Below are positions 54,010 to 62,582 of a stretch of DNA of 64,000 nucleotides, one piece after another (the first letter of the stretch is position 1; each line of letters begins with the position of its first letter). A model generated the notes under the pieces. It ran no database searches, had not been told where the DNA came from, and was given only the letters and a program-made list of their open reading frames with translations. The stretch is from Rhizobacter sp. (lineage in GTDB: Bacteria; Pseudomonadota; Gammaproteobacteria; Burkholderiales; Burkholderiaceae_C): positions 1 to 64,000 of the forward strand of contig JANXWV010000135.1 in assembly GCA_025350965.1 (NCBI GenBank), written 5' to 3'. The translations under genes were made by a program, and so were the position numbers.

Positions 54010-54040
54010 GTCGCGAATGCCCTCGCCGAGGCAGCGTGCC

Positions 54041-54928
54041 TCACGGCGCCACGGTGTAGTTCAGCGTCAGGCGCCCACCGTCGACATAGACGATTTCGCC
54101 GGTCATGTAGCTCGCAGCGCTGCTGAGCAGGAAGGCGCACACGTCGGCGATCTCGCCCGGCTCGCCCAGGCGCTTCATCGGCGTACGGCTCATGATGCGC
54201 GCGCGCGCTTCGTCGCTGCCGAGCACCGCGTTCTTCGCCAGTTCGGTCGCGATGGTGCCGGGCGCCACGGCGTTGACGCGGACGTGATGGTCGGCCAGCG
54301 CCAGCGCCATCACGCGCGTCAGCTGGTTCACGCCGCCCTTGCTGACGTTGTAGCTGGCGATGCTCGGGATCGCCATCACACCATTCACCGAACTCATGTT
54401 GACGATGGCGCCCGAGCCCTGGCCTGCCATCACGCGCGCCACGGCCTGGCCGACGAGGAAGGCGCCCTTCAGGTTCACGTCCAGCACAGCGTCCCAGTCG
54501 GCTTCGGTGATGTCGAGGAAGTTCGCGGCCTTGAAGATGCCGGCGTTGTTGACGAGCCCGTCGATCCGCCCGAAAGCCTGCAGCGTGGCGGCCACCGCCG
54601 CGTCGACCTCGGCCTTCTTCGCCACGTTGCAGCGCAGGTAGATGGCTCGGTGGCCACGGTGGTTGAGCGTTTGTGCGAGCGCGTTGCCGTGTGCGTCGTC
54701 CACATCCCACAGCGCGACCGCCGCGCCGTCTTGCGCCAGCCGCTCGGCACATGCCGCACCGATGCCCTGGGCCGCGCCGGTGATGACCGTCACCTGGCCT
54801 TCGAGGTGGAAGTGCACTCGGCTCGATGCTGGGGTGATGGTCCCGGTCCCGGTCTCGGTCCCGGTCCCGGTCCCGGTCTTGGTCTTGGTCTTGGTCTTGG
54901 TCTTGGTCTTGGCTTTGGGCTCGCTCAT
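54041..54928 (-). CDS. SDR-family oxidoreductase with repeat-encoded N-terminal tail
   Basis: A 295-residue short-chain dehydrogenase. The Rossmann motif TGAAQGIGAACAERLAQDG, NNAGIF, catalytic Ser in NMSSVNGVMAI and YNVSK (Tyr-Lys) are present, and VNAVAPGTIATEL and YVDGG close the fold; it is a 3-oxoacyl-reductase-like enzyme of uncertain substrate. The first 35 residues are an odd Lys-Thr / Gly-Thr repeat encoded by GGTCYY units, before the family-type start FHLEGQVTVITG. The ATG overlaps the stop of the upstream metallo-hydrolase. Confidence 0.9.
   Translation of the reverse strand: MSEPKAKTKTKTKTKTKTGTGTGTETGTGTITPASSRVHFHLEGQVTVITGAAQGIGAACAERLAQDGAAVALWDVDDAHGNALAQTLNHRGHRAIYLRCNVAKKAEVDAAVAATLQAFGRIDGLVNNAGIFKAANFLDITEADWDAVLDVNLKGAFLVGQAVARVMAGQGSGAIVNMSSVNGVMAIPSIASYNVSKGGVNQLTRVMALALADHHVRVNAVAPGTIATELAKNAVLGSDEARARIMSRTPMKRLGEPGEIADVCAFLLSSAASYMTGEIVYVDGGRLTLNYTVAP
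54838..54912. repeat. Degenerate hexanucleotide (GGTCYY) tract in the SDR gene
   Basis: About twelve 6-bp units, GGTCCC variants followed by a GGTCTT run. On the minus strand it encodes alternating Lys-Thr then Gly-Thr. Confidence 0.92.
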
Positions 54929-55914
54929 GATCTTCTCCGATTCAGCCACACGGCCATGCCCTGGGCGTTCAGTTCCAGGTCGAGCGCGAGCAACTCGCTG
55001 ATGCGTTCGCCGGGCAGGGTGCAGCCATGCGCACGCAGGCTGTCGAGGTAGATCGCACCGAAGCCTGCGGCCATCGCGGCGTGGCGGTGGTCGTCGGCCG
55101 GCAACGCGAGCGCGAGTTCCACCATCGCGTCCATCTGGGTCAGCAACAGTTCTGCCAGACGCCGCACTTCGGCGCTGCCTTCGCCGACGCGGCCGTAGTG
55201 CGTCAGGTACATGCACTCGGGAGCCAAGGCCAGCATGCGCCCGATCGACGTGCGCAGCGCCTCGGGCTCGAATTGCACCGGCGTGGTGGTGGGCATGAGC
55301 CACGGGCCTTGCGCGGTGTCGAACTCGCGGTACGACAGGCCGAAGGTGTCGCCGGTGAAGAAGCCGCAGCTGCGCTCGTCCCAGATGCAATGGTGGTGGC
55401 GCGCATGGCCCGGCGTGTCGATGAACTTGAGCGGCCGCCCGGCCAACATCAGCACCATGCCGTCCTCGGTGCGCAGCACGCGCTCGGCCGGCACGCCGAC
55501 CACGCTGCCATACGAGCGCGCCACTTCCTCGTCGCCATAAACGGCCCGTGCGCCGGCCATCAGCCGCGCCGGGTCGATCATGTGGGGCGCGCCGTGAGGG
55601 TGCACCACCAGGCGCGCGTCGGGCAACTGCTGCAGCAGCAGGCCGGCGCCGCCGGCGTGGTCGAGGTGCACGTGGGTGACGATGACGCAGTCGACCGCGT
55701 CCCGCGCCAGTCCGGCGGCTTCGAGCGCCGCCAGCAGGCGCGGCACCGAGTGGTTCGTGCCCGTGTCGACGAACGCGGCGCGGCCGTCTTCGACGATCAG
55801 GTAGCTGGCGTCGAACAGCGGGCGGTGGAAGCCGGTGTCGATGGCGTGGATGCCATGCGCAAGGCGTTGAACGAAGCCGGGCAATGAACGCGCTGGGGGC
55901 AGATCGATGGGCAT
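54925..55914 (-). CDS. MBL-fold metallo-hydrolase
   Basis: A 329-residue metallo-beta-lactamase-fold enzyme. The metal motif THVHLDHAGG (near residue 80), further His in DTPGHARHHHCIWD, Asp in FFTGDTFGLSYRE and His in MYLTHYGRV make a complete two-metal site. The long C-terminal helical part after residue 230 is normal for this subgroup of lactonase/glyoxalase-like hydrolases. It is coupled to the SDR gene by overlap. Confidence 0.9.
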   Translation of the reverse strand: MPIDLPPARSLPGFVQRLAHGIHAIDTGFHRPLFDASYLIVEDGRAAFVDTGTNHSVPRLLAALEAAGLARDAVDCVIVTHVHLDHAGGAGLLLQQLPDARLVVHPHGAPHMIDPARLMAGARAVYGDEEVARSYGSVVGVPAERVLRTEDGMVLMLAGRPLKFIDTPGHARHHHCIWDERSCGFFTGDTFGLSYREFDTAQGPWLMPTTTPVQFEPEALRTSIGRMLALAPECMYLTHYGRVGEGSAEVRRLAELLLTQMDAMVELALALPADDHRHAAMAAGFGAIYLDSLRAHGCTLPGERISELLALDLELNAQGMAVWLNRRRS

Positions 55915-56021
55915 GGGCTCGGTGGGGGCAAGGCGGTGCAGGTCATTCTAGAAGCCGGGTTGGCGCGACACTTTGCGCCTGCCTTGATGCACACCACAAC
56001 GCGCCCCACCGCAAGCCTGCC

Positions 56022-56531
56022 ATGCCGCTCACCCCCAAACTCAATGTTCGCGTCGCGCTGCTCTTGCTCGGGGCTGCTCCGTTGTGCGGCTGCACGGTGC
56101 TCGCGCCGGCAGCGCTGCCGGCGGGCACGCCGATCGCCGACGCGCGCGGCCGGCTCGCGGGGCCTGTGGCCGAGTACCCGCTGCCGAACGGCGGCACGCG
56201 GCTCGAATTCGCCCAAGGCAGCTACGGCCGCGAGAAGCACATGCTCGACTTCGACGCGAGCGGCCGGCTGGTCGCCACCACCCAGGTGCTGACGGAAGCG
56301 AACCTGAACCGCATGGTGCCCGGTACGCCGCGCGACGAAGTGCGCCTGCAACTCGGCCGGCCGGTGTCGGTGATCACGGTGCCGTGGCAGAAGCTGCAGG
56401 TGTGGAACTACCGCTTCGTGGGCGGCGACTGCGTCTGGTTCCAGATCTCGATCAGCAACGTGACGCAGCGCGTGACGGAAGCCTCCACCGGGCTCGACCC
56501 GGCCTGCGATGGGCCGAACGACCGGCAGTGA
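56022..56531 (+). CDS. Lipoprotein with BamE/SmpA-like fold
   Basis: A 169-residue lipoprotein: hydrophobic leader and lipobox LCGC-T (Cys near residue 24). The mature part has LVATTQVLTEANLNRMVPGT and PRDEVRLQLGRPVSVI, followed by WNYRF, the pattern of BamE/OmlA-like small domains. It lacks the exact BamE sequence, so it is probably a paralogue rather than the assembly factor itself. Located divergently from the metallo-hydrolase gene. Confidence 0.8.
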   Translation: MPLTPKLNVRVALLLLGAAPLCGCTVLAPAALPAGTPIADARGRLAGPVAEYPLPNGGTRLEFAQGSYGREKHMLDFDASGRLVATTQVLTEANLNRMVPGTPRDEVRLQLGRPVSVITVPWQKLQVWNYRFVGGDCVWFQISISNVTQRVTEASTGLDPACDGPNDRQ

Positions 56532-56599
56532 CGCAGCCGCGTTGCGCGCGGCTGTGCTTGCCGCAGTCGCCGACTCCCCTGGCGGCGCTCTTGCTGAAT

Positions 56600-57652
56600 T
56601 CAATCCTCCGGCAAGGTCTCGACCCGCCCATCTGCGTGCCGCGCGAAGCGGCCTTGGGCCGAGTCGTGCACCGGGGCCTCGTCGGGCCAGGGCCAGCCGC
56701 CGAAGCCGGTGGCGCGGTAGTCGGTGAAGGCCTGCTCCAGCTCGGCGCGCGTGTTCATCACGAACGGGCCGTACTGCGCCACGGGCTCGGCGATGGGCCG
56801 GCCTTGCAGCAGCAGGAACTCGCCGGTCGCGTTGCCGTTGACCAGCTCGGCCGCATCGCCGGCGCGCAGTTCAAAAGCGCCATGCGCGTTCACCGCCTCG
56901 CCGTTGATCGTGAGGGTCGTGCCCTTGAAGAAGTAGAGGCAGCGTCGGGTCGCGGTGCCAGCGGCGGCAGGGAGTTGCCAGCGTGCGCCAGGCGCCATCT
57001 TCAGCGTCCAGATCGCCAGGTCGGACTCGGGTTGCGAAGCCCACGAATCGGGCGGTGGCGCGAGTGCCGGTGCCATGCCCTGCGCTTGCAGGCTGCCGGC
57101 GATGCAGCTCACCTCGGTTGCGAGACCTGCGCTGTCGGTGAACACGCGATGCGGTATCTGCTCGGCCCAGAACATCGTGAAGTGCGGCGCGACCATCTTG
57201 CTGCGTGCCGGCAGGTTGAGCCAGATCTGGAACAGCTCCAGCGGGTTCGGCGCCGCTCGGTCGAGCAGCGGGAACATCTCGGCATGCACGATGCCTTCGC
57301 CGGCGGTGAGCCACTGCACGTCGCCACCGCCGAAGCGCGCAGTGGCACCGAGCGAGTCGCTGTGGTCGATGCGGCCGCGGCGCACGATCGTCACCGTCTC
57401 GAAGCCGCGGTGCGGGTGCGACGGGAAGCCCGGCACGGTGTGGCCGTGGTACATGCGCCAGCCGTCCTTGCCCGCGAAGTCCTGGCCCATGTTCCGGCCC
57501 GCGAGCGACGCGTCGGGCCCGAGCTGCACGTTGCCGCGCGGGTAGGCGTCGTCGTGATAGACGCAGAAGAGGAACGGGTCGATCGTGTCCCAGGGCATGC
57601 CCAGGGGCTTGCGGCTCAGGATGGTCGTGGTCCGGGTCGTGGTCGTGTTCAT
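56600..57652 (-). CDS. Pirin-family protein
   Basis: A 350-residue bicupin. The N-terminal pirin motif SHPHRGFETVTIVRRGRIDH and VQWLTAGEGIVHAEMF give the His/His/His/Glu iron site. LELFQIWLNLPARSKMVAPH and ATRRCLYFFKGTTLTINGEA belong to the second barrel. Bacterial pirins act as quercetinases or regulators. ATG 57652 starts MNTTTTRTTTILSRKPLG; the frame extends upstream through the ribokinase gene on the other strand and is not coding there. Confidence 0.93.
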   Translation of the reverse strand: MNTTTTRTTTILSRKPLGMPWDTIDPFLFCVYHDDAYPRGNVQLGPDASLAGRNMGQDFAGKDGWRMYHGHTVPGFPSHPHRGFETVTIVRRGRIDHSDSLGATARFGGGDVQWLTAGEGIVHAEMFPLLDRAAPNPLELFQIWLNLPARSKMVAPHFTMFWAEQIPHRVFTDSAGLATEVSCIAGSLQAQGMAPALAPPPDSWASQPESDLAIWTLKMAPGARWQLPAAAGTATRRCLYFFKGTTLTINGEAVNAHGAFELRAGDAAELVNGNATGEFLLLQGRPIAEPVAQYGPFVMNTRAELEQAFTDYRATGFGGWPWPDEAPVHDSAQGRFARHADGRVETLPED

Positions 57653-57739
57653 GGACGCAAGCGTAGCCCAGCGCCCGCCGCCCGCGCCCGCGCCCTGGCC
57701 ACCGCACAATGACACTCGAAACGAAACACGCCGAGCCCC

Positions 57740-58651
57740 ATGACCGCCCGCGACACCCTGACCGTCTTCGGCTCGATCAACCTCGACATCGCGGTTCGTG
57801 TCGAGCACCTGCCCCGTGCGGGCGAAACGCAGCTCGGCAGCGATGCGCGCATGTCGCCCGGTGGCAAAGGCGCGAACCAGGCCCATGCGGCGCGGCGCTT
57901 CGGCGTGCCGGTGCAACTGATCGGTGCGGTCGGCGATGACGCATTCGCCAGGCCCGCGCTCGCCGGCCTGCGCGCGAACGGCGTCGATGTAAGCGGCGTG
58001 CGCACCTTGGCCAACCTGCCCACGGGCCTGGCCTGCATTGCCGTGACGCCCGGGGGCGAGAACAGCATCGTCGTGGCGCCGGGCGCCAACGCGGGCGTTT
58101 GCGCGAGCTTCGTCACCGACGCGCAGCTGGCACGCACGCGGCTCGTGCTGCTGCAAATGGAAGTGCCGTTCGCGCAGTCGTTGCGGCTGGCGGCACGGGC
58201 GCGTGAGCGTGGCTGTTGGGTGATGTTGAACGCCGCGCCGATGGTCGATGCGCAGATCCCTTCGCAGGCTGTGGATTGGTTGGTGCTGAACCATGTCGAA
58301 CTCGACCAGCTCTGCGCTGCACGCGCGGTCACCGGCGCAACGCCCACCGGGCGCGCACTGCAGTTGGCGCTGCTGCTGGGCGTGGACGTGGCATTGACGC
58401 TCGGCAGCCGTGGCGCGTTGATCGCCGGGCGCGATGGCCGGTGCCTGGCGCAGCCCGCGCTCGCCGTCGATGTCGTGGACACGACTGGCGCGGGCGATAC
58501 CTTCGCGGGTGTCTTCGGTGCAGCGCTGGTTGCCGGCCTGCCCGAGCCCACGGTTTTGCGCGCCGCCGTGGTCGCGGCCAGCCTGGCCTGCTGCCATGCC
58601 GGCGCGCAGGTGGCGCAGCCGGACCGGCAACAGATCGACGCTGCGTTGTGA
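57740..58651 (+). CDS. rbsK: Ribokinase
   Basis: A 303-residue PfkB-family sugar kinase. SINLDIAVRVEHLPRAGETQ and GGKGANQAHAARRFGVPVQL form PfkB signature 1; VVDTTGAGDTFAGVFGAAL is signature 2 with the catalytic Asp. The best fit is ribokinase by length and by the GGKGANQA motif. It stands alone without ribose transport genes, and its stop is only 5 bp from the convergent isomerase gene. Confidence 0.93.
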   Translation: MTARDTLTVFGSINLDIAVRVEHLPRAGETQLGSDARMSPGGKGANQAHAARRFGVPVQLIGAVGDDAFARPALAGLRANGVDVSGVRTLANLPTGLACIAVTPGGENSIVVAPGANAGVCASFVTDAQLARTRLVLLQMEVPFAQSLRLAARARERGCWVMLNAAPMVDAQIPSQAVDWLVLNHVELDQLCAARAVTGATPTGRALQLALLLGVDVALTLGSRGALIAGRDGRCLAQPALAVDVVDTTGAGDTFAGVFGAALVAGLPEPTVLRAAVVAASLACCHAGAQVAQPDRQQIDAAL

Positions 58652-58656
58652 CCCTG

Positions 58657-59298
58657 TCAGTGCGGCGTGTTGCTGCCCGCGCGGACCGCGTCTTCCACAT
58701 CGCCGAGCCGGTCCTTGCCGAAGTACATGGCATCGCCCACGAAGAAGGTCGGTGAGCCGAAGGCACCGCGCTCGAAGGCCTGCTGCGTATTGGCGGCGAG
58801 GCGGGCCTTGACCTCCGGCTCCTGCGCCTTGGCGGCAAGCGCCGCGTCGTCCAGGCCGGCCTCGCGCAACACGGCGGCAACCTCGCCTGCGTCGTCCATG
58901 TTGCGGCCCTGTTCCCACAGGGCTGCGAACATCGCGTCGTTGTAGGCCGAGGCCACCCCGAGTTCCTGCGCCGCCACGGCCGCACGCATGATCTTCAACG
59001 TGTTGACCGGGAAGAACGGGTTCATCTTGAACCGGTCGAGCCGGTGTCTGGTGATGAAGCGCTGCATCTCCAGGTGCTCGTAGGCCAGCTTGTTCGGGAT
59101 GCCGGCAAATGCCTCCATCGGCGAGCGGTTGCTGCTCAGTTTGAACAGCCCGCCGAGCAGCACCGGCACAGCCTCGATGCGCGCACCGGTGCGCTCCGTG
59201 AGGGCGGGCAGCACCTTGTGGCAGAGGTAGGCGTTCGGGCTGCCGAAGTCGAACAGGAATTGCACTTCGATGCCGTTGATGTCGTTCACTTCGTTCAT
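58657..59298 (-). CDS. DsbA-family 2-hydroxychromene-2-carboxylate isomerase-like protein
   Basis: A 213-residue thioredoxin-fold (kappa GST-type) protein: VQFLFDFGSPNAYLCHKVLP, VPVLLGGLFKLSSNRSPMEA, KLAYEHLEMQRFITRHRLDR and AFERGAFGSPTFFVGDAMYF. The catalytic Ser replaces the DsbA CxxC in DFGSPN, as in 2-hydroxychromene-2-carboxylate isomerases and disulfide-exchange GSTs. It follows the SDR gene by 5 bp, so the two are probably an operon. Confidence 0.92.
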   Translation of the reverse strand: MNEVNDINGIEVQFLFDFGSPNAYLCHKVLPALTERTGARIEAVPVLLGGLFKLSSNRSPMEAFAGIPNKLAYEHLEMQRFITRHRLDRFKMNPFFPVNTLKIMRAAVAAQELGVASAYNDAMFAALWEQGRNMDDAGEVAAVLREAGLDDAALAAKAQEPEVKARLAANTQQAFERGAFGSPTFFVGDAMYFGKDRLGDVEDAVRAGSNTPH

Positions 59299-59303
59299 GC
59301 CGC

Positions 59304-60050
59304 TCACCAGCTTTCCATCCAGGGGCGCACCTCGGTCTCGAAGGTCCACGCGTCGCGCGGCTGCGTGTGCAGTTGCCAGTAGAGCTGGGCAATGCTGTCG
59401 GGGTTGACGATGCCGTGCTGCTCTTTCATCGCGTAACGCTCGGGGAAGTTGCTGCGGATGAACTCGGTGTCGATGGCACCGTCGATCACCGGGTGCGCCA
59501 CGTGAATGCCCTTCGGCCCCAGTTCGCGCGCCATGCTCTGCGCCAGCGCGCGCAGCGCGTGCTTGGCGCCGGCGAACGCGGCGAAGCCTTCGCGCCCGCG
59601 CAGGCTGGCGGTGGCGCCGGTGAAGATGATCGTTCCGCGCCCGCGCGGCAGCATCACCTTGGCAGCCTCGCGGCCCATCAGGAAGCCGCCGAAGCAGGCC
59701 ATCTCCCAGACCTTGAAGTACACGCGCGCTGTGGTTTCGGTGATGCCGAAGCGCACGTTCGCGCCGATGTTGAACACCGCCACCTCGATGGGGGCGATGT
59801 CGCGTTCGATGCGTTCGACCAGCGCGACCATCTCTTCTTCCTTGCGCGCGTCGCTCGCGAAGCCATGGGCCTCGCCGCCGTCGGCCTTGATCTGCTCGAC
59901 CAACGGTTGCAGCTTGTCGGCCGAGCGGCGCGTGACGCAAGCGATGTAGCCCTCGCGCGCGAAGCGCCGCGCAATGGCGCCGCCGGTGGCGTCACCGGCG
60001 CCGATCACGAGCACGGCTTGTCTGTCATTCACGGCAGTCCCTTCATTCAT
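59304..60050 (-). CDS. SDR-family oxidoreductase, atypical active site
   Basis: A 248-residue SDR. The nucleotide-binding motif is GAGDATGGAIARRFAREG, with VFNIGANVRFGITE in place of NNAG. The usual catalytic YxxxK reads FAGAK (in FAAFAGAKHALRALAQSMAR), so Tyr is replaced by Phe; Ser is in FTGATASLRG. I recall whole subfamilies with this change, so it need not be dead. ATG at 60050 chosen over 60086. Paired with the isomerase downstream. Confidence 0.87.
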   Translation of the reverse strand: MNEGTAVNDRQAVLVIGAGDATGGAIARRFAREGYIACVTRRSADKLQPLVEQIKADGGEAHGFASDARKEEEMVALVERIERDIAPIEVAVFNIGANVRFGITETTARVYFKVWEMACFGGFLMGREAAKVMLPRGRGTIIFTGATASLRGREGFAAFAGAKHALRALAQSMARELGPKGIHVAHPVIDGAIDTEFIRSNFPERYAMKEQHGIVNPDSIAQLYWQLHTQPRDAWTFETEVRPWMESW

Positions 60051-60082
60051 TGACCCGCGGCGGCCTGCAGCGCGGCTCGCCA

Positions 60083-62410
60083 TCACGCCCCAGCGTCATG
60101 ACTGCTGCCTTCACGCGTCTGCGCCAGGCTCTCAAGCCACGGCAGCGTGCCCTCGGCCGCTGCGCCGGCGGCCTGCGTGCGGCTGCGCATCAACTGCAAT
60201 TCCACCCGTGCTAGCAGTTCGCGGGCCGAGAACGGCTTGACGAGATAGTCGTCGGCGCCCTGCTGGAGCCCGGCCGTGCGGGCCTCGTCGCCGGCTTGGG
60301 CCGACAGCATGATGACCGGCAGGGCATGCGCCTTCGGGTGGGTGCGGATGTGCTGGATCAGGCCGCGGCCGTCGAGCCCCGGCATCATCATGTCGGTGAC
60401 CACCAGGTTCGGCAGGCTTTCGCCGATGGCCTGCAGCGCATCGACGCCGTTGGCCGCAGTCGTCACATGCCAGTAGCGCTCCAGCAGGCGCGTCAGGTAC
60501 AGGCGCATGTCAGCGTTGTCGTCGACCACCAGAATGCGCTCGGCCGATTGCGCGCAAGCGGGCCGGTCCCCGGGGTCGATCAGCGAGCGCGCAGCTGCGA
60601 CGTCATTGGAGCGCAGGGCCGCATCCACGAACGAGGCGGAATCGGTCGATGCGGTGGCCGGTGCAGGGGCGGTCGAATCGCCGGCCTGGACCTGCTCGTG
60701 CGGCAAGTGCGCTACGCCCATCGGGATGGACACGGTGAAACACGAGCCCCGGCCTTCTTCGCTCGTGGCCGACACCGTGCCGCCATGCAGCTTGACGAGT
60801 TCGTGCACCAGCGCCAGGCCAATGCCGGTGCCTTCGGCGGTGCGGGCACGGGCGTCGGGCACGCGGTGAAAGCGCTCGAAGATGTGCGGCAATGACGGCG
60901 CGGCAATGCCCACGCCGGTGTCGCGCACCTGCAGCACCGCCTGGGTGCCGGAGGTGGCGAGTACCACCTCGATCTCGCCGTCGAAGGTGTGCTTGAGCGC
61001 GTTCGAGAGCAGGTTCAAAACGACTTTCTCCCACATGTCACGGTCCACATAGGCAGGCTCGGGCAGCGCCTCGCAGCGCACCATCAGACGCAGGCCGGCC
61101 TGCTCGACGGCAGCGCGGAACACCGACGCCAGGTCGCGCGTGAAGGCGGCCAAGTCGGTGGCCTGGTAGCGGCCCTCGACCCGGCCGGCCTCGATGCGCG
61201 AGAAGTCCAGCAGCGAGTTCACGAGCTTGCGCAGCCGCGCGCCATTGCGCTGTACCAGCACGAGCGACTCGGACACGTCGGCCGGCAACGAGCGCCTCGC
61301 GAGCAGGTCGTCGATCGGCCCGAGCATCAAGGTCAGCGGGGTGCGGAACTCGTGGCTGACGTTGCTGAAGAACACGTTCTTGGCGCGGTCGAGGTCGGCC
61401 AGCGTGCGTGCGCGCTCCACTGCGTCCACCCGTGCCCGCGTGTCAACCAGGGACGATTCGAACTGCGACGCCACCAGCCCGAGGAACGCGTGGTAGCGCT
61501 CGTCGAGCTGGCGGCGCGTGCTGATGCCCAGCACCAACACGCCGAACGCCGCCGCCCTGCCTGCGCTGTGGAGCGGCACGACCAGTGCGCGCAGCACCGG
61601 CTCGCCCCACGGGCCGGCGATGGTGATGCCGCGCGAGGGCAGGTCGTCCACGAGCTGCTCCGTGCCGGAGCGAACCGCCAGTGCCATCGTGCCGCTCGGC
61701 GCGGCCGCACCGAGGCCGACGCTTGCCGGCAACGACGTGGCTGGCGGGGCCAGCGTACTGCCCACGAGTTGCGCAGAGGCCGCGTCGGCATCGACCAGGT
61801 AAAGCGCGGCGAACGGCAGATCAAGTCGCCCGGCGAACAGCGTTTCGATCATGCGCAGGCCTGCGGCACTGACAGACGGCGCGTTGCGCGTCGGCGAGGC
61901 GAGGTCGCTCAGGATGCGCAGGCGCCGTTCGGCGATCACGGCATGGGTGGTTTCGACCACCACGCACAGCATGCCGGCGACCTTGTCGAGGTTGTCGTAC
62001 ACCGGGCTGTAGGAGAAGGTGTGAAAGGTTTCTTCGTCATAGCCGCTGCGGCGCAGGAACAGTTGCAGACCTTCGTCGTAGGTGGCCAGCCCGCTCTCGT
62101 GCACGTACTCGATGCGCGGGCCGATGTCTTGCCAGATTTCCTCCCAGACGCGGTCGGCGCGTGCGCCGAGCACCCAATCGCGCTTGCGGCCCACGGTGGG
62201 CAGATAGGCGTCGTTGCAGAAGAAGGTGCCTGCCTCGCCCCACAACATCCACATTGCAAAGCGCGAATCGAGCATCACCCGCACGATGGTCTTGAGGCTT
62301 TGCGGCCAGTGGGCGGGTGGCCCCAGTGGGGTGGCCGTCCAGTCGAGCGTTCGCATCCGCGCGCCCATGTCGCCACCGCCGTTCAGGAACTGGAGCGAGT
62401 CGGAATTCAT
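60083..62410 (-). CDS. Hybrid sensor histidine kinase (PAS, GAF, HisKA, HATPase, receiver)
   Basis: A 775-residue soluble sensor kinase. A PAS-type N-terminus (WTATPLGPPAHWPQSLKTIV; YDNLDKVAGMLCVVVETTHA) is followed by a GAF-like domain (about 190-330). The H-box FFSNVSHEFRTPLTLMLGPI, N-box VVLNLLSNALKH, G1 VRDTGVGIAAP and G2 GTGIGLALVHELVKLHGG are all intact. The receiver has DD in ILVVDDNADM, Asp in VVTDMMMPGLDG and Lys in DYLVKPF. It has no membrane helix, so it senses an internal cue. The divergent gap (62,411-62,582) leads to lpxO. Confidence 0.94.
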   Translation of the reverse strand: MNSDSLQFLNGGGDMGARMRTLDWTATPLGPPAHWPQSLKTIVRVMLDSRFAMWMLWGEAGTFFCNDAYLPTVGRKRDWVLGARADRVWEEIWQDIGPRIEYVHESGLATYDEGLQLFLRRSGYDEETFHTFSYSPVYDNLDKVAGMLCVVVETTHAVIAERRLRILSDLASPTRNAPSVSAAGLRMIETLFAGRLDLPFAALYLVDADAASAQLVGSTLAPPATSLPASVGLGAAAPSGTMALAVRSGTEQLVDDLPSRGITIAGPWGEPVLRALVVPLHSAGRAAAFGVLVLGISTRRQLDERYHAFLGLVASQFESSLVDTRARVDAVERARTLADLDRAKNVFFSNVSHEFRTPLTLMLGPIDDLLARRSLPADVSESLVLVQRNGARLRKLVNSLLDFSRIEAGRVEGRYQATDLAAFTRDLASVFRAAVEQAGLRLMVRCEALPEPAYVDRDMWEKVVLNLLSNALKHTFDGEIEVVLATSGTQAVLQVRDTGVGIAAPSLPHIFERFHRVPDARARTAEGTGIGLALVHELVKLHGGTVSATSEEGRGSCFTVSIPMGVAHLPHEQVQAGDSTAPAPATASTDSASFVDAALRSNDVAAARSLIDPGDRPACAQSAERILVVDDNADMRLYLTRLLERYWHVTTAANGVDALQAIGESLPNLVVTDMMMPGLDGRGLIQHIRTHPKAHALPVIMLSAQAGDEARTAGLQQGADDYLVKPFSARELLARVELQLMRSRTQAAGAAAEGTLPWLESLAQTREGSSHDAGA

Positions 62411-62582
62411 GGCCTGGGCACCTCGACGCCAAAAGAGACACACGCAATGCGCCGGAGAATTTACCTCATCGCGTGCGGCGCTGTCCACGCCGGCGCCCGG
62501 CGGCTTGCCCCGGGGCTGCCGCACGGGCAAGGCCGTCACAATGCGGCGTGCCCGGCCCCGGGCGCTCCGGCCCTTTTCGACC

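Noticed and set aside
56600-59392. 930-codon minus-strand frame ending in the pirin gene
   Set aside because: Only the 350 codons from 57652 match pirin. The upstream part crosses the ribokinase and isomerase genes and has shadow composition.
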